Assembly: GCA_014332815.1 (NCBI GenBank)
Contig: JACSZT010000009.1
Span: 180,156-244,155 of the forward strand
Length of the DNA stretch: 64,000 nucleotides
Reading direction: 5' to 3'
Source of the DNA: Weissella confusa
GTDB lineage: Bacteria > Bacillota > Bacilli > Lactobacillales > Lactobacillaceae
Made by a program: the position numbers and the translations under genes. Shown here one piece after another: positions 56,897 to 64,000 of the stretch (position 1 is its first letter; every line of letters begins with the position of its first letter). The notes beneath the pieces are model-generated. The model was not told where the DNA came from and searched no databases. It saw nothing but the letters and a program-made list of their open reading frames with translations.

Positions 56897-58042
56897 ATGA
56901 GCAACAACCAAAAACACCGGTCGATTTTGTATCGCTGGCTGTTAGATAATAAAATCATTTCAACGATGCTGGTAATTTTACTGATTTTGGCCATTATTTA
57001 TATGTTAAAGAAGGTTGATTTCATCTTTGCACCAGTCGCTGGTTTGTTCGGCGCAGTGGGGGCACCGATTATTATCGCGGGTGTCTTTTATTACTTGCTC
57101 AATCCGATGGTTGATTGGGCTGAGCGTCGCTTTAAGCTTCATCGTGCCGTGACGATTACGATTCAATTCGTTGTCTTGGCTTTGTTGATTGTTTGGGGGC
57201 TGGCCGTATTCATTCCTTGGATTACGGATCAAGTTGCTGGACTGATTAAACACTGGCCAGAGTACTGGCGCGGTATTGTTAAGACCGTTGATAATTTGAC
57301 ATCGGACAAGCGATTTGTGTCGGTCAATAAGTGGTTTAATGAAACCAACAATGACATCACAACCTGGTTTAAACAATACTCGGCAGAATATGCAAGTAAG
57401 GGAATCAAGGGCGTTTCGTCCGTTGTTGGAACAGTAACAACGGTTGTCATCACCTTGTTGACATTCCCGTTCATGCTATTTTACTTGTTGAAGGATGGTC
57501 ACCAAATGCCTGGATACATGGCAAAGTTTTTGCCACCACAGGCGCGACCATCTTTCCTTGAGACAATTGGTGAAATTAACAACCAAATCTCAAACTACAT
57601 CCGTGGTCAATTGTCAGTCGCGTTTGCTGTCATGGTGATGTTTGCGATTGGGTATACGATTATCGGATTACCATATGGTTGGTTGATTGCGATTGTGGCG
57701 GGTGTCTTGAATTTGATTCCGTTCTTAGGATCATTTTTGGCAATGGTACCAGCCGTTGTCGTTGGATTATTCGTTTCGCCAATGATGTTGGTGTCGGTAC
57801 TAGTGGTCTTTATGATTGAACAGACTTTAGAAGGCCGACTCATTACGCCGAAGCTGCTAGGGAATTCTCTACAGATTCACCCGGTCACAGTGTTGGTTAT
57901 CTTGTTGTCAGCTGGTAACATTTTTGGTTTGGTAGGGGTTATTTTTGGAATTCCAGGGTATGCCATTCTGAAAGTGTTGTTGTACCGTTTGTATAAGTGG
58001 TGGCAGGAAAACTCAGGCCTGTTTACGGAAGAAAACGAGTAA
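56897..58042 (+). CDS. AI-2E family transporter
   Basis: 381 residues. Eight predicted membrane helices with a long soluble loop (about residues 85-150) between the third and fourth, and the C-terminal family patterns LPYGWLIAIVAGVLNLIPFLG and IEQTLEGRLITPKLLG. The family (PF01594) includes putative AI-2 exporters and sodium/proton antiporters, so the substrate is not assigned. RBS ggggga. Single gene between two terminators. Confidence 0.88.
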   Translation: MSNNQKHRSILYRWLLDNKIISTMLVILLILAIIYMLKKVDFIFAPVAGLFGAVGAPIIIAGVFYYLLNPMVDWAERRFKLHRAVTITIQFVVLALLIVWGLAVFIPWITDQVAGLIKHWPEYWRGIVKTVDNLTSDKRFVSVNKWFNETNNDITTWFKQYSAEYASKGIKGVSSVVGTVTTVVITLLTFPFMLFYLLKDGHQMPGYMAKFLPPQARPSFLETIGEINNQISNYIRGQLSVAFAVMVMFAIGYTIIGLPYGWLIAIVAGVLNLIPFLGSFLAMVPAVVVGLFVSPMMLVSVLVVFMIEQTLEGRLITPKLLGNSLQIHPVTVLVILLSAGNIFGLVGVIFGIPGYAILKVLLYRLYKWWQENSGLFTEENE

Positions 58043-58062
58043 AGCATTTAATAAGGTTTACT

Positions 58063-58104
58063 AAGTATAGCGTGGTCAGTTATCAGACCATGCTATACTT
58101 ATTT
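58063..58104 (+). terminator. Terminator of the AI-2E gene
   Basis: Stem aagtatagcgtggtc / gaccatgctatactt with T-run. Confidence 0.9.
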
Positions 58105-58160
58105 TTGTATGCAATTAAACGCGTTGGGGGAGGGGAGCCTTCCCAGAATAGGAGAAAATC

Positions 58161-58676
58161 ATGAGCACGAATCACATCGTATTATTTGAGCCATTGATGC
58201 CAGCAAATACTGGAAATATCGCCCGTACGGCAACGGGTACTAACACAAAGCTTCACTTGATTGAGCCTTTGGGATTTAAGTTGGATGACAAGCACGTTAA
58301 GCGTGCCGGATTGGATTACTGGGATACAGTTGATATTACAATCCACGAGAACTTGCCAGCCTTTATGGCCAGCTTGAAGGAAACAGATGAACTGTTCTTG
58401 ATTTCAAAGTTCGCACCACGTGCTTATCACGAAGCTGATTACACAAACCCTGATCACGATTACTACTTCTTGTTCGGTAAGGAAACGACTGGTTTGCCTG
58501 AGCCATTCATGAAGCAACACCCTGAGAAGGCGTTGCGTATTCCACAAAACGATGACCACATTCGTTCATTGAACTTGTCAAACACGGCAGCCATCGTTAT
58601 CTATGAAACGTTGCGTCAACAAGGGTTCCCAAACCTAGACTTGACCCACGAATACGACTACGACAAGTTGAAGTAA
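58161..58676 (+). CDS. trmL: tRNA (cytidine(34)-2'-O)-methyltransferase
   Basis: 171 residues, full TrmL length. SPOUT-fold methyltransferase acting on the wobble base of tRNA-Leu. SAM-binding knot motifs: FLFGKETTGLPE, LRIPQNDDHIRSLNLSNTAA and IVIYETLRQ. The N-terminal EPLMPANTGNIARTATGT is typical. RBS aggaga. It lies 40 bp upstream of ftsK. Confidence 0.93.
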   Translation: MSTNHIVLFEPLMPANTGNIARTATGTNTKLHLIEPLGFKLDDKHVKRAGLDYWDTVDITIHENLPAFMASLKETDELFLISKFAPRAYHEADYTNPDHDYYFLFGKETTGLPEPFMKQHPEKALRIPQNDDHIRSLNLSNTAAIVIYETLRQQGFPNLDLTHEYDYDKLK

Positions 58677-58716
58677 AAATAAATGAGCGTTTATTCACTT
58701 AAGAAAGGAGATTAAT

Positions 58717-61491
58717 ATGGCGGCGACAGCAAAAAAGCGTCCGACTACCAAGCGTAAAACAACGCCCAAAAAGTCGACGTCTGCCAAAAAGAAAAAAGCA
58801 GCGCAACAGAACTGGTGGCTTGAACGTGGCCCACAATTGATTGGACTATTTGCGACGATTATGACGGTTATCGCCATCGCTAAGGTTGGATTAGTTGGAA
58901 AGTTTTTGGCTAATATTATTCGCCTTGTAGTAGGTGGTTCTTATCAGTTCTTCTTGCTTGTGCTATTAATTCCACTCCTGGTGGTGGTTGCTTACGGGCA
59001 ATGGCCAAAACGTTTTAAGTGGCAACAATACGTTGGTTTCACCCTCTTTTATTTGGGTGTCATGTTGGTCGGTTCAATTTTGCTCTTTGATAAGATGAAC
59101 GTCCATGAGGCTTACGCACAAACCATTCAAACGCTGATCAATCAAGACATGAACAATAAGGCGGTCACAACCCCGGTTGGCGGTGGCCTCATTGGGGCGT
59201 TGATGTACAGCGGTACCTATATGGCGATGGCTGATTTTGGATCATGGTTGGTAGCAGTCATTCTATTGATTGCTGGACCGGTCATGTTCTTCAATTTGCC
59301 AATCCGAGACGTGTTTGACAACTTCTTTAATTTGGCTGAGGGTGCGGGTGATTTGGTGCAAACGCAAGCTTCAACAGCCCATGAAAAGGTGACTGAATCA
59401 ATCGAAAGCTTCCGTGTCCGTCAAAAGTCAGCGATGCAAGAGTTCTTCAATGAAGATCCGTTTGCATCAGAAGCGGAACGCGCTGCGCAGATGATGGACG
59501 GTTTGCCTGATGCCTCTGCGTCAAACGATGCACCAATCACATCAAAGAAGGCTAAGACACCAACGGCAGCTGTGGAGGCTGAACCTGAAGTCGATGCAAC
59601 TGCCACTGAATTTGTGATGCCAGAAATTGTGGCACCAGTACCATTCAAGCCAGAAGCACCAGTTGATGAAGCAACGTTTGCAGCGGCTGAGCCAGTGACG
59701 AATGAGTTCACGCCACTGCCAAGCGAAGATGAAGCGCCCGTTGAAATGACGTATGATCCAAGCTTTAATCCGGATGCCGTTATTCAAGCGCAAGATGCTG
59801 CAATTGAACCGGTTGTTTATGGTGAAGACCTACCAGATGATGAGCTGTTGCCTGGTCAAGATGTGCCATTGACGCACGCTGATATTCTTGGCCACAATGA
59901 TGCGCAAACGTCACCAAAGACAACGGCGCACCAATCAAATGTTGGTCACGTTGAGCCATCAACGATTTCAGAACCAACGGCTGACGTCGATGCGTCTGGT
60001 TTGGGTACGTTGATTGACGACAAGGATTACATTTTGCCAACCACTGACTTGTTGCAACACATTGGTTCGACTGACCAGTCAGCAGAGCGTGATGCGTTGA
60101 ACGACAAGGCGCGTATCTTGCATGAAACGTTGAAGAGTTTTAACATCAACGCGACGGTTGAAAAGGTGGTTCTCGGTCCAACGGTTACACAATACGAAAT
60201 TAAGCCAGCCGTTGGGGTGAAGGTGTCAAAGATTCAAAACCTTGCCGATGACTTGGCGTTGGCCTTGGCTGCCAAGTCATTGCGTATTGAAGCACCTATC
60301 CCTGGTAAAAATGTTGTCGGAATCGAAGTTGCCAATGATCAACAAGCAACGGTTGGGTTCCGTGACATGGTTGAAGAGGCTGGTATCGATACCACCAAGC
60401 CTTTGGTTGTCCCAATTGGTCGTGGTGTGACGAGTGGCGTCGTGAAACTTGATTTGACGAAGATGCCACACTTGTTGATTGCCGGTTCAACTGGTTCAGG
60501 TAAGTCAGTTGCCATTAACGGTATTTTGGCTTCAATCTTGTTGCAAGCTAAGCCATCACAAGTTCGTTTGATGCTGGTTGATCCAAAGAAGGTGGAGTTG
60601 TCAGTTTATAACGACATTCCACACTTGATTACACCGGTTATTTCAGACCCTAAGAAGGCATCGCTTGGCTTGAAGAAGGTTGTTTCCGAGATGGATCGCC
60701 GTTTCAAGTTGCTTGCTGATGAAGGGGTACGTAACATTGATGGTTACAACCGCTTAGTTGAAAAGCGCAATGCAGCGGACCCAAGTACGGTCCTTCAAAA
60801 GATGCCATACTTGGTTGTCATTATCGACGAGTTGGCTGACTTGATGATGACGTCTGCCGTTTCAGGCGACGTTGAAAACTCTATTGTGCGTATTGCGCAG
60901 TTGGGTCGTGCCGCTGGTATCCACATGATTGTCGCAACACAGCGTCCGTCAGTTGATATCATTACTGGTTTGATTAAGGCAAACGTGCCATCACGTATGG
61001 CGTTTGCCGTTTCATCTGGTGTTGATTCACGTACGATTTTGGACAGTAACGGTGCCGAAAAGCTATTGGGTCGTGGTGATATGCTGTTTGCGCCAATTGG
61101 TTCAAACGGTCCACAACGTGTTCAAGGAGCCTTCCTGACTGACGAAGACGTTGAGTCATTGACGGACTTTATCAAGAACCAAGGTGAAGCCCAATATGAT
61201 AAGAGCATGGAAGTTTCTGATGAAGAAGTGAACGCGATTGATAATCCTGGTTCAGAAGGTGATGAACTAGATGAACGTTGGGATGACGTGCTTGAATTCA
61301 TCTTGCGCGCTGGTGGTGCTTCAACATCATCAATTCAACGCCACTTTGGTATGGGCTATAACCGTGCCGGTCGTATCATGGACGCACTAACGGACCGTGG
61401 TTTGATTGGTGAACAAAACGGGTCTAAGCCACGTGAGTTGAAGTTTACACCCGAAATGCTTGACCGTTTCCGCCGTGAAGCACTAAAATAA
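58717..61491 (+). CDS. ftsK: DNA translocase FtsK
   Basis: 924 residues. Lys-rich N-terminus (about 30 residues), four to five membrane helices (about residues 45-200), an acidic Ala/Pro/Glu-rich linker (about 220-420), then the RecA-like motor: Walker A GSTGSGKSVAI (about 590), Walker B LVVIIDELADLMM (about 705), ATQRPSVDIITG. The C-terminal winged-helix gamma domain (STSSIQRHFGMGYNRAGRIM, from about 866) reads KOPS sites. Moves DNA at the division septum and activates dimer resolution. RBS aaaggag. Confidence 0.95.
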   Translation: MAATAKKRPTTKRKTTPKKSTSAKKKKAAQQNWWLERGPQLIGLFATIMTVIAIAKVGLVGKFLANIIRLVVGGSYQFFLLVLLIPLLVVVAYGQWPKRFKWQQYVGFTLFYLGVMLVGSILLFDKMNVHEAYAQTIQTLINQDMNNKAVTTPVGGGLIGALMYSGTYMAMADFGSWLVAVILLIAGPVMFFNLPIRDVFDNFFNLAEGAGDLVQTQASTAHEKVTESIESFRVRQKSAMQEFFNEDPFASEAERAAQMMDGLPDASASNDAPITSKKAKTPTAAVEAEPEVDATATEFVMPEIVAPVPFKPEAPVDEATFAAAEPVTNEFTPLPSEDEAPVEMTYDPSFNPDAVIQAQDAAIEPVVYGEDLPDDELLPGQDVPLTHADILGHNDAQTSPKTTAHQSNVGHVEPSTISEPTADVDASGLGTLIDDKDYILPTTDLLQHIGSTDQSAERDALNDKARILHETLKSFNINATVEKVVLGPTVTQYEIKPAVGVKVSKIQNLADDLALALAAKSLRIEAPIPGKNVVGIEVANDQQATVGFRDMVEEAGIDTTKPLVVPIGRGVTSGVVKLDLTKMPHLLIAGSTGSGKSVAINGILASILLQAKPSQVRLMLVDPKKVELSVYNDIPHLITPVISDPKKASLGLKKVVSEMDRRFKLLADEGVRNIDGYNRLVEKRNAADPSTVLQKMPYLVVIIDELADLMMTSAVSGDVENSIVRIAQLGRAAGIHMIVATQRPSVDIITGLIKANVPSRMAFAVSSGVDSRTILDSNGAEKLLGRGDMLFAPIGSNGPQRVQGAFLTDEDVESLTDFIKNQGEAQYDKSMEVSDEEVNAIDNPGSEGDELDERWDDVLEFILRAGGASTSSIQRHFGMGYNRAGRIMDALTDRGLIGEQNGSKPRELKFTPEMLDRFRREALK

Positions 61492-61523
61492 CGCATACGA
61501 TTAAATGAGATGGAGGCCGTCAG

Positions 61524-61808
61524 ATGATTCGTTATGATTTAACAAATCCAGCAACGGACGTCGAATTGGTAGCAATGTACCGCGCCGATTTTGATGTCGA
61601 TGTTGGTCGTCTATACACGTATGTGCCAGAACTCAAGGGATTCCAATTGCACTACGACCACGATGTTGTGTTGTCACCAGCAGAGATGCGTGATGATGCT
61701 GACGTTCGTTTCTACTTGCAAGTCCATGGTCAAAACCCTACTGGACGCGCACGTATGGCAAATATTGATTTCCAACTTGTGCAACGAGATGAAATTAACT
61801 GGGCATAA
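61524..61808 (+). CDS. Conserved hypothetical protein, 94 aa
   Basis: Acidic, soluble. Contains VDVGRLYTYVPELKGFQLHYD and a C-terminal IDFQLVQRDEINWA; no domain recognised. 32 bp behind ftsK with RBS ggagg and before the terminator at 61,818, so probably in one transcript with ftsK. Confidence 0.7.
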   Translation: MIRYDLTNPATDVELVAMYRADFDVDVGRLYTYVPELKGFQLHYDHDVVLSPAEMRDDADVRFYLQVHGQNPTGRARMANIDFQLVQRDEINWA

Positions 61809-61817
61809 TGTCTAATG

Positions 61818-61851
61818 AAAGTCGCATTCCTTTTTAGGGGTGCGACTTTTT
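61818..61851 (+). terminator. Terminator of the ftsK transcript
   Basis: Stem aaagtcgcattcc / gggtgcgacttt (one mismatch) with T-run. Confidence 0.9.
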
Positions 61852-61962
61852 CTATGCAGTCTGTGACGATATTTTCCTAACAAATGAATAAAGTTAATAC
61901 AATTATTCATATGGCTTGGGTACAATGGTATTAACATGTCAGACAAATAGGGAGTAACTTAC

Positions 61963-62865
61963 ATGATTGAATTGAAAAACCTGAACAAGCGGTTTGGCGA
62001 CAAGCTAGCAGTTCAGGATATGAATATGGTTATCAAGCCGGGTGAAGTGATGGGACTGATTGGCCAAAACGGTGCGGGTAAAACAACCACGTTCCGTATG
62101 GTCTTGGATTTTATCGAACCTACGAGTGGTGAGATTACTTGGGATGGGCACAAGATTAGTTCGGCTGATAAGCAACGCATCGGCTTTTTGCCTGAAGAGC
62201 GTGGGCTGTACCAAAAGCTAACCATTGAAGAACAAGTGATGTACTTTGCTGAGTTGCACGGCATGAAGCGTGCTGATGCGAAGGCGTCATTACAAGATTG
62301 GATGAAGCGCTTGGATGTCGTGGGTAAGACGACTGATAAAGTGCAAAAGCTTTCTAAGGGTAACGCACAAAAGGTTCAGTTGATTTCAACGGTTATCTTC
62401 CACCCGGAATTTTTGATTTTGGACGAGCCGTTCACCGGACTTGATCCAGTGAACACGGAATTGATGATGAATGAAATCAAGCGTTTGAAGCAAGGTGGCG
62501 CGATGATTATTTTCAGTTCTCACAATATGTCGGGTGTTGAAAAGCTGTCTGACCACCTGACAATGTTGCGTCACGGTGAAACGGTTTTGAGTGGTGCCAC
62601 GACTGAGATTCGTGAATCATTCGGTCGTACCGAGATTTATATTGAGTCACCGGTAGCAGACGCAGATTTGTTGGCCATTGATGGCGTCCTGTCCGTTGAA
62701 CCACAAGGCATTGGTCGCCAAGTACGTTTGACGAACGCCGAGGTTGGTCGCCAAGTCTTTAGTACAGTTGCACAAGACGGTTATGTACCAGTGTTTGCGC
62801 AAACTGCGCCAACGCTTGATGAAATTTTCCGTCGTGAAGTACAAGGAGGTGGCGTAAATGACTAG
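61963..62865 (+). CDS. ABC transporter ATP-binding protein, NatA-like
   Basis: 300 residues. Walker A GQNGAGKTTT, signature LSKGNAQKVQ (a variant of LSGGQ), Walker B FLILDEPFTGLDP and H-loop SSHNM. A C-terminal extension of about 85 residues (from IYIESPVAD) matches the DUF4162 tail of NatA-type exporters. Energises the permease whose start overlaps its stop. RBS ggagt at 61,951. Confidence 0.9.
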   Translation: MIELKNLNKRFGDKLAVQDMNMVIKPGEVMGLIGQNGAGKTTTFRMVLDFIEPTSGEITWDGHKISSADKQRIGFLPEERGLYQKLTIEEQVMYFAELHGMKRADAKASLQDWMKRLDVVGKTTDKVQKLSKGNAQKVQLISTVIFHPEFLILDEPFTGLDPVNTELMMNEIKRLKQGGAMIIFSSHNMSGVEKLSDHLTMLRHGETVLSGATTEIRESFGRTEIYIESPVADADLLAIDGVLSVEPQGIGRQVRLTNAEVGRQVFSTVAQDGYVPVFAQTAPTLDEIFRREVQGGGVND

Positions 62866-64000
62866 TCGCCAATTATTCTTAGTAGCACGCCAAACCTACT
62901 TAACACGTATTAAGTCATTCGGATACTGGGCATTGGTCTTGGCACCGGTATTGATTGTTGGTGTCATCGCAGGAATCACCTTCATCATTACGGCCACGCA
63001 AAGTCACAAGACGCCAGTTGTCGGGGTGGTGAATCAGCCAGCACTAACGACGTACTTGAAAAAGACAGATGGTTTTGACGCTAAGGTGAAGTCGGTTGCA
63101 ACTGAAAAGCAAGCCAAAGCAGACTTACGCAAAGGTAAGCTAGACGCGTATCTGAAGGAGACTGGTGAGACGAAGTTCCAATTGGTTGCCTCAGCAGACG
63201 GTGAATCAGTTTCAGAAACGAAGCTGAAGGCCAACTTGACGAGTTTTTCAATGCTGAACACGGCCGCTGAAATTAACTTGTCAGGTGAAGATTTGCAAAA
63301 GTTGATGACGCCACCGGTTTTGAAGACGACGACGCAAAGCGACAAAGGACAATCAGCCGGTGGAGCGGTGGCCAATTCAGCCAATACGGCTTTGGCATCG
63401 GCCATTGGTATCTTGATTTTCGTGTTCTTGACGTCATACATCAGTATGATTGCGCAAGAGATTGCCAATGAGAAGTCATCACGTATCATGGAAATTTTGT
63501 TGGCTGCGACATCACCAGCGGTACAATTCTTCGGTAAGTTGAGCGGTATTGCTGGCTTGGCGTTGACGCATGGGTTGCTGTATGTGATTGCTGGGTTGCT
63601 GGTTAACGTCTTTGCGCCACACTACAAGTACTTGAAGATGATTAAGGAACTATTGGCGGGAGTTGATGCCGGCTTTGCCATTATGACGTTGCTAATTGCA
63701 TTGGTTGCCATCTTTATGTACATGGTTCTAACGGCGATTGTTGCGGCGATGGTAAATGACTTGAGCCAAGTGCAACAAGCGGTGGCACCAATCACCTACT
63801 TGGCAATGATTGGTTATGTGCTAACGTTTACGTTGTCAGGTCAACCAAACAACACATTCTTGAACATCTTGTCATACGTGCCATTCATTTCACAAACGCT
63901 GATGCCGGCCCGTCTAGGGTTGCAATATGCGACGATGGGGGATGCGGCAATTGCATTGGTGCTTGAGGTGATTGTGTTGGTATTCATCAGCATGTTCGGC
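62858..64000 (+). CDS. ABC-2 type permease, NatB-like (runs off the window)
   Basis: 381 codons visible, no stop before 64,000. Start ATG overlaps the ATPase stop by 8 bp, with RBS aaggagg. Layout of NatB-type permeases: helix 1 (residues about 22-48), extracellular domain of about 130 residues, then helices from about residue 180 with the family pattern EIANEKSSRIMEILLAATSP. The pair probably exports sodium, drugs or peptides; substrate not known. Confidence 0.9.
   Translation, partial: MTSRQLFLVARQTYLTRIKSFGYWALVLAPVLIVGVIAGITFIITATQSHKTPVVGVVNQPALTTYLKKTDGFDAKVKSVATEKQAKADLRKGKLDAYLKETGETKFQLVASADGESVSETKLKANLTSFSMLNTAAEINLSGEDLQKLMTPPVLKTTTQSDKGQSAGGAVANSANTALASAIGILIFVFLTSYISMIAQEIANEKSSRIMEILLAATSPAVQFFGKLSGIAGLALTHGLLYVIAGLLVNVFAPHYKYLKMIKELLAGVDAGFAIMTLLIALVAIFMYMVLTAIVAAMVNDLSQVQQAVAPITYLAMIGYVLTFTLSGQPNNTFLNILSYVPFISQTLMPARLGLQYATMGDAAIALVLEVIVLVFISMFG

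Overview
The window reads as a low-to-mid GC member of the Lactobacillales, most probably Weissella (inference from the look of the proteins, the KxYKxGKxW and LPxTG surface proteins, the cydABDC operon and the rRNA-linked tRNA array). No taxonomic search was possible.

The main result is structural. Positions 1-48,602 are not in natural order. They are cut into consecutive 198-bp blocks (starts at 25+198k, last full block 48,337-48,534, then a 68-bp remainder at 48,535-48,602). The blocks appear in exactly reversed order while each keeps its + strand orientation. Reading the blocks from right to left restores 37 genes complete within the segment, plus part of mreB, with family-typical content. 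Every complete one sums to a multiple of three. The same reading restores a 5S rRNA and 16 tRNAs. Because 198 = 66 codons, reading frame survives the shuffling, so ORF finders see long plausible but chimeric proteins. One base per junction is often wrong. From 48,603 to 64,000 the order is normal. I regard the shuffling as an assembly or file-handling artefact (it looks like block-wise reverse complementing without reversing block order), not biology.

Restored order of the left segment (native 5' to 3', i.e. from 48,602 down to 1): 23S 3' end, 5S, 16 tRNAs, Rgg-like regulator, (-) D-2-hydroxyacid dehydrogenase, ECF S component, cydA-cydB-cydD-cydC (bd oxidase and its ABC assembly factor), a glucosaminidase, purK, a 36-aa peptide, a 4,228-codon adhesin, (-) DUF4044 peptide, DUF3397 protein, cold-shock protein, Nudix hydrolase, a tail-anchored protein, mtnN, a VOC dioxygenase, an esterase with a His/Asp tail, DUF1831 protein, an Apf-like LysM protein, (-) an 86-aa protein, (-) a CDCGR protein, (-) nrdI, nrdH-nrdE-nrdF, a T-box and trpX-trpY-trpZ, clcA-fluC-fluC, degV, a PTS IICBA gene, an XRE regulator, (-) a VOC protein, radC and mreB. 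In the entries below, 'pieces' are given in reading order.

The intact right segment holds the C-terminal part of a second LPxTG mucin-binding protein, two Mga-like regulators (the first with an in-frame stop near its start), a TerC protein, RidA, a lactonase, an AI-2E transporter, trmL, ftsK, a small conserved protein and an ABC exporter pair that runs off the right end.
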